Assembly: GCA_907163375.1 (NCBI GenBank)
Contig: CAJQUW010007262.1
Location: forward strand, 1-64,000
DNA from: Prostheceraeus crozeri
Lineage: Eukaryota > Platyhelminthes > Polycladida > Euryleptidae
Reading direction: 5' to 3'
DNA length: 64,000 nucleotides
Shown here piece by piece: positions 36,570 to 49,483 of this stretch; positions within the stretch are counted from its first letter, which is position 1, and each line of letters starts with the position of its first letter. Position numbers and translations under genes: made by a program. The notes below the pieces were generated by a model that was not told where the DNA came from, searched no databases, and worked only from the letters and a program-made list of their open reading frames with translations.

Positions 36570-38685
36570 AGATGTGAAAATATTCGTTAACCGGAGATTT
36601 TCGTAATATGTCCTTCCTTGGGAATACACTATTAATTTCCCAGATTCAAATCACATTCAAATTTATTAATATTCAACGTTGGAGGATTATGTGATGACCA
36701 AAAAAATGAAAAACTACAGATATCTATTAAAATACATCCTAAGCTTTAAATCCTGCTCGCAAGTCATATGCAACATTCACGTAAATAGAAATTTCGGACA
36801 GGAAACAGTTACAGTATGATTTTGAAAACGAAAATGTCGGTGAAAATGAAGATAACAGATAATAATATTAGTTATCTTATATTGTGAATGAAGCTTCGGG
36901 TGTTATTTCATCCTTCTTCTTGCTTCTATTATTTATGTAATATCGTGCACATTGTTTGATATATGTTATTCATAGACGGAAGTAACATACACAGTGATAG
37001 ATAGTGTTCTTCTATGAAAGTAACTTTTTATCGAAATGATTCCCGGAAATGTACATCAAGAATCCGGGGATCCTGTCTTATCAGTGTTTTATCATTTATC
37101 ATTGTTTTTTTTAACTTGTAGTTTCATCGTTTTTTAATGTAAAGATTTGGACTTAATGATCTGGAGCTCAACAACCAAGTCTTTTAATTCAAAGAACTAC
37201 ACTCGGCAGAGAAATTCATCCGAATATTCTCTGAAACGGAAATTGTGAAAAATTCTCACTAGTTTTCTACGCAAGTTTGCTTCAACATTGGGACTTTTGA
37301 CAACGTACTTCCCTAGTGATCCCTAGCAAGCAAGTAAAGGAAGTGTTTGCAATGTGATACTGTTCTTTCTCATGTTTGGTTCGTTGGGCTCCATGTCATC
37401 GTTAGGTATCAGCTTGACTATTATATCGTCATTGTTCTTTATTAAATAGAATACAAATAAACACTACCACTTGCTACTTTGTGATGTTTTCCGCTTGCCA
37501 TTACAATAGATTCCGCTTATTACAATTGTGGCCATTCAAATTATTTGTGCATTAATATGAATCGGAAAGGGGCGAATTTAGCGTCTCTATCTAATTGGTA
37601 AAATCGCTGAATGGAATCATTTCACTTCGGCCTAGGTGATTTTGATAATGAGCTTTGTTGTATGACAATACCAATAAAATCTCACAGTAAAAGATACCAA
37701 GTTTGAGAAATGATTTAATACATTATACCAAAGTTCTACAGAACCTGCTGATTATCATGCAGCATTTTAATAACTTTCGATAAGCAAGAATGTCGTAACA
37801 TTCTGGTAAATTTTAAAAGTTTCTCGGGATCCCGGGAAGAGTAAATTTGTATTTCGCAATTTCCGGGAAAATGCGAAGCCCTAGGTAGAACATAGACATT
37901 TGCAGATATGCATCGAATATCTGCCAGTTTTGTTGGTGGCTCAGCCCAAACCATTTTCCTGCCTTGTGTAGGAACCATTCTCATCAAAGAACAGCTTTAT
38001 TGCGTGCGCGCGAGACAAATTCACTGCTAAAGGCCACTGCTAGTCCGGCAGCCAGACTGAGTTTCTGCAGGGAACGATGCCGAAAATGAGACTTTCACAG
38101 AATGATGTACACCCTATGCCTACTACAAATCTTACAACTAACGAGTTGTTGTAAAGCTATGCCCCTTGTGAATGGAGTGTAATAACAGAGTACATACTTG
38201 TATTCAATGAAACGATTAGGCTGGGTTATTGCTATTCTGAATTCCATCCTGCACCTTCAGATGTTTTGTAATGGAATACTTTTCAGTACGATATAAACCT
38301 TGAGCACTACATAGCGCAAGTCTTTCAAAAATAAAAATGCACGCAGATAATTTTTTTGATGCAACTCGACAAGTATTAAGTTCAGGTACTTATAGGCTAC
38401 CTGCCCCCTTCCAGATTTTCAAATGTCTAAAATCTTCAAAAATGAATCAATTATCACCAGACTTCAGGTAGACGTACTTTAGAATATTTTCTAACCACTT
38501 ACAAAAATTCATGCCGATGAGACAAATGCTTTTTGCATTAGAGACGATAACGTCAAATGTAGCGATGTCAACCCCTTGATTTGACTTCGTCTATTCGACA
38601 CATTATTGTTACTCGTTTGTGAATTGTTCTCTCTACCTCTCCTTCTTCGTCTCATCCACTGCTATTTGAAATCTCCACACGATCA
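36570..38685. other. Unassigned intronic DNA
   Basis: No recognised gene. The minus-strand frame 37736-37987 (83 codons, with VLPRASHFPGNCEIQIYSS) has no family I can name. Confidence 0.35.
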
Positions 38686-38689
38686 CTAC

Positions 38690-39000
38690 CTGGCCACACC
38701 TTTTTTAAGTTAAAAATGTTAGTGGAAAGGATGTGGCTTGGTCATCATCACTTCACGAGTTGTCACGAAATATTTGGTGACCACAAAAGCTTTCCGCTCT
38801 GACGATGAGGTCAGAAGAAGTCAGGTAAAGCTGCAGGCATCGCTGCACTTCAAGTTATCACTCCTAATTCAAAAAATACTTGTCCAATTTGTACAAATTG
38901 TAGTATGTTGGTAGAAAATATTTACATTTACGTGTACTTAAAGTTATGTGACGATTGGTTCATTTCTACGAAGTTTAAACAAATTTGAAAACGTGGGGGG
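38690..39000 (+). repeat. Diverged copy of the interior of the 18.0-20.3 kb element
   Basis: Order and sequence follow 18180-18490: GACCACACC/GGCCACACC, then CTTGGTCATAATCACTTCC against CTTGGTCATCATCACTTCA, GAGTTGTTACGAAAT against GAGTTGTCACGAAAT, GACATCGCTCAGCTTCACG against GGCATCGCTGCACTTCAAG, and ATTTGTATACTGTA against ATTTGTACAAATTGTA. No terminal CAGGCCTG was found at its edges, so it is a fragment. Confidence 0.7.
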
Positions 39001-39756
39001 GATAAACCACAAGAACCCAAGTTCGACCTGATACATTTCTTCATTTGATTTTAAAATTAATTGGATTTTCGAATTTAGAGACGGAAAGGTTGAAAAATAT
39101 CAGCTTTCTGAGAATCACGGATATATCACATCCGATGACTCAAATATCAAATTAGAGTGACTTTTACGAGACAGTTTCTATTTGCTGTTTTTAATAGTCC
39201 AAAATCAGTTATTAACTAACTCGTAAAGACACTTAGATTGCAAGATTTATTGGGAGTGGAGTTGCACTATCTCACACAGCATCATACAAAGCACAACGCC
39301 TGTTCAGCGCCAAATTCAGACAAGGAAATCAAAACTCGAGTACATTTAGAGTTCTAGTCGTTTATATTCGTCATACCCAGACTGCGTTAGAGATGGTTAG
39401 TCAATTGGTTTTCATGTGGAAAACTCTTGAAAGTTTGCTCTTAAAAATTGTTCTTCTTTATTTGTAGAAACTTCTGAAGATGACTGTAGGGTAGAGCAGT
39501 TGTTCCGAACAAACACGCATGATAATGATAATTAACAATCATACATATAACGCATAAATCCTTGATGTTGAATATTATTGTTTCAACGAAATCTAGAAGC
39601 GCCTAATTTTCAGTCTGTAGGATTTTCCCGCGTTTGTGAAATTTCTAAGTTAATTTTTTCAGGGTTCATTGACAAACCTTGATAATGGCGATCGCGTGGA
39701 TCCCGAACAACTCTCTATAAGTAGCAATTGAATTTGAAGAACTGCTCTTCTCATTG

Positions 39757-39918
39757 CATCCCCACTAGGGGACTGGACGGTGCTCATATAGTCAGACTTT
39801 AGATGGAGCGGAATGATACTTTTAGTCTGGATGTCTGTCCTGCGGACTTCTAATGACACTTTCGAAGCTCGACTAAATTATTGTTAGACCAACCACTCAA
39901 CCAGTGTGCCACGGTGAA
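39757..39918 (-). repeat. tRNA-derived SINE, copy 3
   Basis: On the minus strand it has CCGTGGCACACTGGTTGAGT (A-box region), a mutated B box near 39868 (CGAGCTTCGAAAG), GCAGGACAGACATCCAGAC, and GAGCACCGTCCAGTCCCCTA at the 3' side. It is more diverged than copy 2 and lies about 100 bp from copy 4 in the opposite orientation. Confidence 0.75.
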
Positions 39919-40017
39919 CACACTTCCCGAATTAAATGACAAAGCAAAAAAACTACATGTTGTCTACCTAATGCCTGATAGAGTTTTGACAATGCGAGTG
40001 AAATCCTGTTCATTGTG

Positions 40018-40204
40018 GTCTCCGTGGCACAGTGGTCATGCGCTTGGCCTAGCGATCTTTCAGTCCTGAGGTCGAGCCACGAAAGTGTCATTGCAAGTCG
40101 TCAGGAAGGGCATCCGGACTAGAAGATCACAACGCTCCATATTAAAATCTGACAATATCAGCACCCTCCAAGCACCCAACATGAGGAGTAGTGACATTAA
40201 ACAA
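40018..40204 (+). repeat. tRNA-derived SINE, copy 4
   Basis: GTCTCCGTGGCACAGTGGTC, CGCTTGGCCTAGCGATCTTT, GAGGTCGAGCCACGAAAG, GTCAGGAAGGGCATCCGGAC, CAGCACCCTCCAAGCACCCA, ending near GTAGTGACATTAAA. Head-to-head neighbour of copy 3. Well preserved. Confidence 0.85.
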
Positions 40205-40209
40205 TAATC

Positions 40210-42065
40210 ATCCATGAATCACTTCACACCCTTGGAATTTTTCTCTTGAAATTCCATCATCTTGATCGAAAGCCATTTCAGGCCTACGCTCCCTTCGGGA
40301 ACACTTCGACCCGAATTATTTTAAGACAACGGGGCGACCAAATACCAAATGAAAGAGGAGATAAGCTTGGTTCTAATGGTGCCACTCCCAACTTCGCACG
40401 ATGTCTGAAATGCCCGCAAATTACGTTTGAAAAATACAAAAAAATTCTACAAATAGTTCGTCGATAAATATGTTAAATCAAATTAATTTTTCCAAACACA
40501 TCCTGTTTCTAGAATAGAAAGATATCCTAGACAAGAGAAAGAATGTTATCAGGACATCTTCTGTCATGTGTGTGCTATTATCAGGCTTCTGATCACTGAT
40601 GTGTTCAGTTCAGTTTCAGCAAAATTTGATTAAAACACTGTGTTTGTCGATCTGAAGATGCTTGACAAATCTGATATTTTTTGCATCACAAGTAAAGGTG
40701 CATGAACAGTGTAGAAGATAACCTGAAGGCATTCGATGCCAAAAATAGTGGCCCTAGACGTAATTCTTCTGACTTAATCAGAGAAAGCACAAACAAATGT
40801 CACTTTTACAGAAAAACACACTCTGCCTCACATTGGATCTTGTATGAACAGAAAAGAAACCGATAGAACTCACAGTACCGCAGATTCGTAAAAGCCGTAA
40901 GGTGTACTTCATTCTGAGAAAGTCTCAATTTCATGTCAATTCTCATTATGCAGAAACTCGCTCTGGCTGCTAGAGCACTAGAGTTGCACTTATTCCTGAC
41001 ACTATCATGGAGTTAGTGCTTCAATGACCTTGGCAGTCGTGTCACGTAAACATTTCGATGATTGGCTTGATTCAGAGCTGACAAGCCATATTCGTGGATG
41101 AGCCAGGAACAAGGTACATTAAGATATCTGTTCTACCTCGTGAAAGGCCTGAGACATTGAATTGCTTGTAAATCAAATCCTTGTAATATCAACAGTATGA
41201 AAAATACATGTACAATTGCGTACTACATGTGTATGAATATACCGCCGGGAATTCCTGTGGACAGCTTTACACTGCACTTTCTAAATGCAGCATTTATGCT
41301 GAGTCAAGTACTAAGAAGTATTCACATTTTCAATTACATCGCAGAATCTTGCGATGTATCAAATTTGATTGAAATTAGCTAATCCATTGAAGTTGCAACA
41401 CTAAATGCAATGCGATACCAGGTAAATTGTTCCCTGCATTCCCTGCTTTATGCACACCCGGTAGACATTATACAACTTTTATTTCTCAACTCACGATGCA
41501 TTAACAAAATTGAGGAGAAAAACATCAAAAGCAAACGATGAATGAACAGGATCATAGGGTGCCCATCTCGGATAAATTCGGCATCAAATAAAAAGTTGAC
41601 ATTAGACATATAAATGAAAAAATGCTTTTCCAGTTCAAAATTCCATCAAACAATTATTTCTCGCTCATGAAAACATTTCCGAGCTTGAGGGACGTCCATC
41701 AAAACCTTTGATGTTTGTTTGACATCATTGAGCTCAGATTTCTTTCAAATTACAGGGACAATAGCTGCCATCATAGAAAAGAAGTCGACCAACTATTTTT
41801 GAACTACCGCATCAAAAACTCAACTTCGATAGGAATTTCTCGAACGGAAATTGTGATTGAATAAGTGAAAACCTCGATACATCCACCGTCGGTTATTATC
41901 TGAAAGAAGTCATCTTTTCATTCTGATAACTTTTACCAATTCGCTATATACTATTTTACAACATCCCAGTCATTTTTTGGCATGGCTCTTTCGTGCATTT
42001 ATACATGTACCTACAGAAAGAAGTAGTGCGCAGTAGGGTTGGAAGTGGTCCGGTTTCTGCTGCAG
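40210..42065. other. Unassigned intronic DNA
   Basis: No recognised gene or terminal repeats. Short open frames only. Confidence 0.35.
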
Positions 42066-42069
42066 CTTT

Positions 42070-44155
42070 TAGGCCGCTGTCACACAGGAAAAGGCGTCTT
42101 CCATCTTCCATTTGGGATTTCCCTTTAATTGCATGCAGAAAAGAATACAGCCTATCACACAGAAAAAGTCTATCAGCTATAAGTCATCTTTCATCTTCTA
42201 TCCTCCATCACGCTGTCACACAGGAAAAGGCATCAGCTATAAGTCAACTTTCATCTTCCATCGTCCATCACGCTGTCACACAGGAAAAGTCATAAGGCGT
42301 CGTCCATCGGACATAAGGCACGAAACTATGCGGCTGATGAAGTTCATTTCCATCATCCGCGAGACTGTTCTAAAATTAGAGCAACGTGAAGTGACGTCTG
42401 AGGGAAGAATTAGGAAGTTGTCATTTGCGAAGAGAAGAAATCAGAAAACAGCCTTTGTTCACAATGTCGAGCGAGGACGAGAATGAAGACGGTAGTCATA
42501 GCAACGGTAGATAGTGAAAAATAGCGCTGACTGTATAGGAGATGGATTTCCCTAGTGTGACTGCGGCACAACAATAAGTGGGCTGCGCTAAATCTGACTA
42601 GCTGTTACTTTTTCATGATAATTCCAATCCAATGATGACAATTCATGTTGTGTTCCTCAGTGTATGAACAGAGTATCGAACGGCTAGCGCTTTACTTCAA
42701 ATCGGCAACGAAAAATTGAAGAAAACATTCAATGATAGAGTTTTCGTATGTGAGCCTGGCCCAATCAATGCTGGAAACGGCTCACGAAAAGTTAACGGTC
42801 GTTCAATCCAAAATTGAAAAAACCGAACAGAGAAATTTGGACAAAAAAAAAGCAAAACAAAAAATTAAAAAAAAAAATCAACTCATCTTAAAATCTACCG
42901 TTTCTTAAAATCATTTATCAGTTTATATATTATACCTATGATATCTGCCTACATACACGGGAAATCTAGGGATTAAATTGAAACAATAGCCTAAACGTAA
43001 TTTATGTTCCCACCAAGTTGTATCAATAGACGATTTCCGTTCCTGGCTTTCCATAATATATTCTAATATCTGATCAACTGTTTTTACCAATAATTATTCT
43101 GTAGATATTTTCTATTCCAATAGTTTATCTGTTACCAACATTTTGTAATTATTGTTGATTGCATATAAATTTTTGTTACCAAATTCGATTGTAGTTCATA
43201 TTATGAAAACAACTTATTGCTAACTCAGACGGAAGAGAGGTGCTATTATACAAACAGAAGATGCATGCTTCCACTATAATTTTTACATCGATTTTATTTT
43301 CTATGGATAATTTGTTAACATTCGAGAAATAGTTTTATGTACTAACATCGATTGCACCATTCCTGTTTATTTCTTTTTCTCATACATGTACATATTCGAG
43401 ATTTATAGATAACCTCAATAAGTTCTCCTATGTTTTTGGGATTATTCAAAATGGGCATCGACCAATTAAGAACATAATTGAGCAAGCCATAAATTTTAAC
43501 TATTATCATTTGGAAAACAAATTTAATAAATTTTGTTGATCTTTGTGAGGATCAATAATTTTTCAATATAACAAATTTTATTTTCTTACTTTGCATGAGG
43601 TAAATCCTATACTTTCCGATAATGTGTCTGATCTAATCTTGGAGTATGGATACATCCTCATTTGAAAAAATCATTCTGCGATGAAAAGGAATTAAACTTA
43701 AATATAAATGAATTTATCTAAAAGAGGTTCAACATCTTGGGTACTTTTTTCACTAATTGATAAGTATGTGACACAATTTTATTGAGTTTGCTTACTTTGT
43801 TGACAAAGAAGTCATTTGACAACATAACAATGATAGTTTTTCAATTATGTTTACCCTGCAAAAGTCATCGCTGTAATCATAACGCGATTTGTTTCTTAAC
43901 TGTCTATCGCACATCAGTGTCTCTCCCGTCCTGTGTTTACTGGCTTCACGCAGTTGTGTAAATAGTTCATCTGTTCCCTCTCTAAATCTGTGGACTGCGG
44001 TCCAAGAAAGATGGAAGATGGACGATGGAAGGTGGAAGACGACAGATGAAAATCGTCTCATCACGCCTTATGGAAGACGCCTTATGAAGAATGTGCAAAA
44101 AAAGGCGAGTGACATGGAAGATGGAAGACGCCTTTTCCTGTGTGACAGCGGCCTA
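42070..44155. mobile_element. TIR transposon of unassigned superfamily with 60-bp tandem repeats
   Basis: Both ends carry TAGGCCGCTGTCACACAGGA followed by AAAGGCGTCTTCCATCTTCC, close to identical over about 40 bp, in inverted orientation (42070 inward; 44155 inward). TTT flanks both ends, compatible with a 3-bp duplication but too simple to prove one. The left end holds tandem units with exact 60-bp period (42151, 42211, 42271), each built from the terminal motif. Short candidate exons are MSSEDENEDGSHS near 42464 (plus) and TELFTQLREASKH near 43940 (minus, followed by a GT donor). No transposase catalytic motif was seen, so it is probably non-autonomous. The GGCC end and 3-bp flank would suit a PIF/Harbinger-type element, which is only a guess. 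Confidence 0.75.
42151..42300 (+). repeat. Tandem repeat, period 60 bp, 2.5 units
   Basis: Each unit starts CGCTGTCACACAGGAAAAGG or a close variant and continues with ATCAGCTATAAGTCAACTTT, then CATCTTCCATCGTCCATCA. Starts are at 42151, 42211 and 42271. The unit begins with the terminal inverted repeat itself, so the array looks like an end-duplication within the transposon. Confidence 0.85.
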
Positions 44156-44169
44156 TTTTAAGACCCGCC

Positions 44170-47100
44170 GGCCGCCTATTTTATTTACGTTTATGTCGGA
44201 CGTTGACGACATTCATTCTGGAATAATTGTCTAATTCCCTGATTGAAGATCAAATTGGATAGAATTTGATAAAAATCAGCACCGTAAGATTTCATCGAAA
44301 CCTCTAGCTTCTCCAGAGCAACGGTACGCCTACCTTTCATGTACTTCATATATGCTGTATAGAAATCGAATGATGTCTAACGGTCTAAGTTGACCAGCTG
44401 CCAGCCTTAGCTGGTAGGTTACAGATGCACGCATCTGCTCTTGAGAAATATAAGTGGATGTCAATTTTGTGGGTAAACTGGCGTCCAGGTAGTTTATGAA
44501 AAAAATGTGAAATGGCACGCGGCTTGCTTTCGAGATAGGAAAACCAAACCACCCGAGGCTTGCTCTACCCCCCCCCTCCGCTTCTGATCCGACACCAGAT
44601 GATCGTGCGGCGAAATGATTGACTTTCGACATAGCAATCCGACAATTCTGACCCTCTGTGAGGACAATATGACCAATTGCATAACAAAATCCCTTGACAA
44701 TACTTTAACAACGCCACGCCGCGTCCAGTGTGAGTGGACCTTTAAAGTTTTTCGCATTTATAACCTATATTTCTCATTTTTTGCGATTTACACAGTTGCT
44801 ACCCAAAATTGATCAATTCTGCCGAATTCTTCTCCTCTGCTAAAAGCAAGGTTCTTATTTTCTGCTGCCGCCTGAAACGCATTGTTGTGATCAGCTTCAA
44901 CTTAGTTTCAGAAAATTGTCGAAATTAATCTTCGAATGACTTACAATTAATAGAAAATTCACGGAGATTACGAACTCGCAGGGGGAATACGTTAATGAGA
45001 AATTCAACATGTTCGTTCTATATCTGTCACATGCACATTTACGTTATACATGTGCTTGCAATATTTTGAAGTACTTCACAGTCCTCAGGCTGACCCTACA
45101 ATCACTTTTGTCACTGAATCATCAAAATGAAATTTAATACTTCACGATGCGTATGAGAAGTACGCGAGAAAACTCAGCACACGAATAACACGTACAAAAT
45201 TTGAAAATCATGACTTAAGAAAGTTGAAACTCACGACAGAAAACCTGATATCAACTTGATGTCACATTTAAGCATCGAAGGGGATTCCATTTCAATAGAG
45301 ATGCTTAAAATTTCATGATTGATATGTCTGGATGGCTAAAGAAATTAACGTTTTGAAATTTTCAGTTAAGATGTCATTAAAATCAGCGATGTGGAAAAGC
45401 AGATGTGGCTGCACTTAACGGAAAGATATCAAAATAATCATCAAAATATCATTTGCTGTCAATGAGATCAAATTTTCAACATTTCATGACGTTCTACCAT
45501 AGATTATCATAATATGTCACCGGAAGACGTTTATTTATAGATGTATACTTATGGCTGACTTTCCTTGTTCAACTATTCTTTGGGTGAAATCTTCTCTATA
45601 CTTCGGCCAGATACGCAAGGCAAGATCTCAGGAACTTCGGTCTGTATCTTTGACATTTAAGTGACTGTTCATTTTTGTGTCGAATACAGTTTGCATTATT
45701 AAATATAAAAAACTTTTTATACAAGTTTCTGGACTTTCTTGTGTATTTTCTTGAGGCCTCATCCCGGCAAAGGTATCAACAGATAACGATTAATTTCAGC
45801 TTGAATTAATTCAATTCTTTCATGCACTGCGGCTTGACTTTACAGCCAATAAACGAATTAATTGTATTGTAAATGATCTCTGAAGGGCAAACACTACTTT
45901 TCAAAATACAAATGATTTTTCCATCTTCTTTACGGAATAAACTCCAGGCAGAGTTTACAGCGCAATTTCTGTGTAACATTCCTTGTGTTTTCCACATAAT
46001 GAGACAATATGCAGTCAAACAAGGTAACAGTTTAAGTAAGATGCGTGCAGCTAACGTATCCGTTGAATCTATTAAAACATCTACGAATGCTTTAGAAGTC
46101 TTTTTGAGTGGAGTCAGTCCTTCACTCATAACAGTCAGGAATCACTCTTGATAGGGTTTGCTTTCTAAGACGTAACACACTTTTGTTTTATTATTTATCG
46201 CAAATAAGCTTACATGAATTTTAAAAAATATGCTATTATAAAGTACGAGCACATAACGTAAGCTCAAAATACCGGTGACGTGAAAATAGCTTCAGACATT
46301 GACACGGAAAGCGCATTAACAAAAGACTGTTTTTTCATCAAATCAATTAAGAATTCTTCAAACCATCTCAACAATTACATTTCCCAACCATTGATCCAGT
46401 TACTTCTTACATATATTTATGAGAAACCGGTGATCTGCGTTATGCAACAGAAATTACAGAAAATATATCAGCAAACTTGAAATACAGCATTTGCTTGAAC
46501 ATAACTAGCGGAGAATCATATGATACTTTGAAATTGAAGTGTGGTTCTATTCGAGGGAGGGATCTGTTTGAGGGCGGCTTTTATCAATATATTTTCTTAC
46601 TTAACTGTCTTATGTACAATGATGAAGCGCCAAAGCCGAATATGAAAAGGAACAAATCGAAGAGAAAGATTACAACAGTGAAGACAAACTCGAAAAGAAA
46701 GACTTGAAAGGAATAGAACTAAAGGCTTATGTCAGGTGACTACGTGGTGCTGACCATTCTGCTTTTATTGGCCATTTTGTAACGATTTTTATTGGCATTA
46801 ATCAAGCTATTATCCATTTTATGTCTTTGTCTAGTATGAGCGAATTTATATAGGACATTGAGAATGTGGAAGTTATTCATATAAACCGTGTATTGATCAG
46901 CTTAAGCTCTCGCTTCTTATTTAAAAGCTGGTACGGCAGAAACTGACAATTTCGATACATTTATGCGATCAAATCATCACGCAAAAGGCAAATCATCGCG
47001 AGCGGCCGCAGTAGTGTGACGTCATTGTATTGACACAGATATCAACGATGACTTTATGTCTATCTTATCATGGTGGTAATAACTGTAATTCATGCTAAAG

Positions 47101-47385
47101 TCAACTATGAAACTAGATTTCTCAAAAAAGCAGCTATAGTGTTCGATGAATGCCAATTCGTTAACAAATTGATAACCATTGTTAGATAATCACATGCAGT
47201 CAAACTCCAATGACAGTGACTTATAATAAAACTCGTAGAAACCTCTTGATTGACCAATTTAAGTGCGGGTTTTATTCCAGAAATACGTAGGTGTTTAATA
47301 TTGAAATGCTAGCCAATACGACTGATTGACAGGCTACTAGCTCCGATGCCTGCTCCAGATTGAAATTTTTCGCTTACACGATAAA
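44170..47385. other. Unassigned intronic DNA
   Basis: No recognised gene. TCCACTCACACTGGACGCGG near 44711-44731 (reverse GGACCTTT outside) looks like a solitary transposon end. The minus frame at 45806-46129 (107 codons) and the plus frames at 46280-46707 could not be assigned. Confidence 0.35.
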
Positions 47386-47393
47386 GTGATTAC

Positions 47394-47626
47394 CTGTCAA
47401 CTGATGTCAGAACCACGTAATCGATTCCCCAATCCGTGATAGCAGTTGCAGTGTTCTCTGGCTCCTTTGGGTCGGGAGGTGGCGGGGCTCGTGAAGTTTT
47501 GACTGAGCAGAATCTGCATGCACGTGTACAATGATCACCAAGAACCATAATCGTAGCAGTGGCAGTTCCATGTTCTCCACCACCCCAACATTCTCCAATG
47601 TTCGGACATCGAGCCTCTTCACATAC
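47394..47626 (-). CDS. LIAS: Lipoyl synthase: coding exon 3 with both Fe-S cluster motifs
   Basis: This exon carries the diagnostic cysteines. [13 protein letters not shown] is the CX4CX5C motif that binds the auxiliary 4Fe-4S cluster, the one consumed as sulfur donor. CTRACRFC is the CX3CX2C motif that binds the radical-SAM cluster and S-adenosylmethionine. Between and after them lie [16 protein letters not shown] and CSVKTSRAP, then [10 protein letters not shown] at the end. The acceptor is TTTCATCAG and the donor GTAATC begins at 47393, leaving phase 2, which fits exon 4 exactly. The frame is fully open with no lesion. With exons 1, 2 and 4 this marks a real host gene, not a processed copy. 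Confidence 0.97.
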
Positions 47627-47683
47627 CTGATGAAATATTGGTTGTCATCCTCTGATATATCAAAGGCGAAAATGTATACCTAC

Positions 47684-47777
47684 CGTATTTAGTTTCAATT
47701 TACGAAGAGATTTTGTCAATCGAGCGAATTCGCCACCCACGGGAATTTCTGTCTTCAACCAAGGTGGCAAATGTAAA
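47684..47777 (-). CDS. LIAS: Lipoyl synthase: coding exon 2
   Basis: The exon encodes LPPWLKTEIPVG, then GEFARLTKSLRKLKLNT, the conserved stretch just before the catalytic core of lipoyl synthase. The acceptor is a pyrimidine-rich TTTTTCATACAG ending at 47778, and the donor GTAGGT begins at 47683. It joins exon 1 in phase 2 and exon 3 in phase 0. Intron 1 (47778-62669, about 14.9 kb) is filled with a mariner, a Tc1, a Penelope-like palindrome and LINE pieces. Intron 2 (47627-47683) is only 57 bp. The identification rests on the reading frame, the flanking splice sites and the direct fit to the family sequence. Confidence 0.95.
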
Positions 47778-47869
47778 CTGTATGAAAAAGAAAGTTTGCT
47801 ATTATTAGCGAATATTGAAAGGCAATCGTTCATGTAGACATCAGAACATCCCACCACAGCAAAAATTAC

Positions 47870-49190
47870 AACTTAAACACTGACTGTCAATACGGACGCA
47901 TATCAACACGCATGTGCAGGATGACAATATATCAAGCATCTGCATGTACATGTAGGTGTATTTCAGCAATGGTAAGAAGGGGAACGGAGATTTTTGGCGA
48001 TTTAAACTCAAAAATATTTGAGTTTGCTGATGAATGATGAATTTAATATCAAAAAACATCAAATCAAAATATGCTATCTTCACAAAAAAATAGAAGATGA
48101 AGGAGCATTAAGTCCTATATAACATGATAGAAAAGCGGTGTTTAGCTTGCTTTTAAAGCTATTATCGATGACTGAATTACGAGCACGACGTGCTGAAAAC
48201 GCATGGAACCGCAAAAAATGACTTGAAAAACTGCATCCTTTGAAAGCAAATTCTCTTAATTCAAATTGTTCAAGCTATTATTATCTGAAGGACAAAGAGC
48301 CACAGTGAGGTAATGACTTGAATTCTTAATTTGTTGTATATTCAACTACTTTGATTTTTGAAATCGATGAGTATGCAATATATGACTTTTAAGGAATTTT
48401 AAAGAAAATTAGTTCTACTGCATTTTGTGAATAGTAGCATGCGAAGTTCTAAACTAATAAACGTTGTCAAATTTCAATTTGTCTATCTACTTGTCGCTCG
48501 CCCCTACACACAAATCGCGATCAAAAGAATTAATTCTTCACTGAAAAAAATCTTAAAGTGCATCATTACATTCAAGAAATATGAAATGATCAATTAAAGG
48601 CATGGAATGTGTCTAAGTAGGTAAGCTAGACAAAATGCATTTGAAGAAAATCGAGCACGGTAACCTATGATATTAACACTCTAACCAGGCCAGATGCATC
48701 ATCATTTATCTTTGTAATGATCTTAGTGCACATCTGTGACCGACTATAATTTCATCAAAATAAATCCATTCAATGTGGCTTACTTGGAAGATAAAGATCA
48801 CTCATGACATCGTTACTCTGATTATCATGCTATGATGAAATTCATCTCAGCATAATCTACGAAATATTATTCGAATCATTGATTGAAGCAGTCCTGATGG
48901 GGACTGAAGACGTTCTCCAATCTGTGGATTCACAAACGCGGTGTTGTCGTGACCCCTGGATTATCCAGTTCTTAATAGAACTTAACCTCAATGCAGCTTT
49001 CTCGTGGGAGCGAATTGTTCAGTCTTTGCCCATTCTAGCAAAAATGGAAATCGTAAGTCTTTGTTAATTACACTTATTCCACACGTCACACAAATGTTCA
49101 ATGCAAACGCCTCATCATGCATATATTAGTAATGAAAATAGAAAAGGATAATTATCATCAGTAATTATGACAATTAAAAGGGCAGTGACA
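47870..49190. other. Unassigned intronic DNA (LIAS intron 1)
   Basis: No recognised gene. AT-rich, with short open frames only. Confidence 0.35.
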
Positions 49191-49192
49191 TC

Positions 49193-49483
49193 ATGAAATC
49201 GATGGACAAAAAGAAAATCTACCATGAAGATGTGTACATGCTATATGCTGGAAAAAAAGAGGATCGCATACGAGATCATGCTCCGAAGTGGCTGTTTAAT
49301 GTGTTGAAATGTCCTCCTCGTTCAACTGGAACTCCGTCAAGTGCAGTAACTCGCCACTTGCAAATTTGTAAATGTCCCGCCGATGTTACAAGAGCTTGCT
49401 TTAAGGCTGTATATCGCTCTAATCAAGATTTCCTTTTGCACATTATGGGTGTTCTTGATATAAAGTATTCAACTCAAGATATA
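49193..49483 (+). pseudogene. Unrecognised open frame cut by the mariner insertion
   Basis: A 97-codon frame begins ATG at 49193 (MKSMDKKKIYHEDVYMLYAG) and runs with good composition (CPPRSTGTPSSAVTRHLQIC) up to the TA target site at 49482-49483, where the mariner begins. After the mariner (51557 on) the frame remains open for about 45 codons. I recognise no family. It may be a decayed mobile gene that the mariner entered, or chance. Confidence 0.3.

Noticed and set aside
37736-37987. Minus-strand 83-codon frame with VLPRASHFPGNCE as a host exon
   Set aside because: There are no convincing splice sites in phase with LIAS and no recognisable family.
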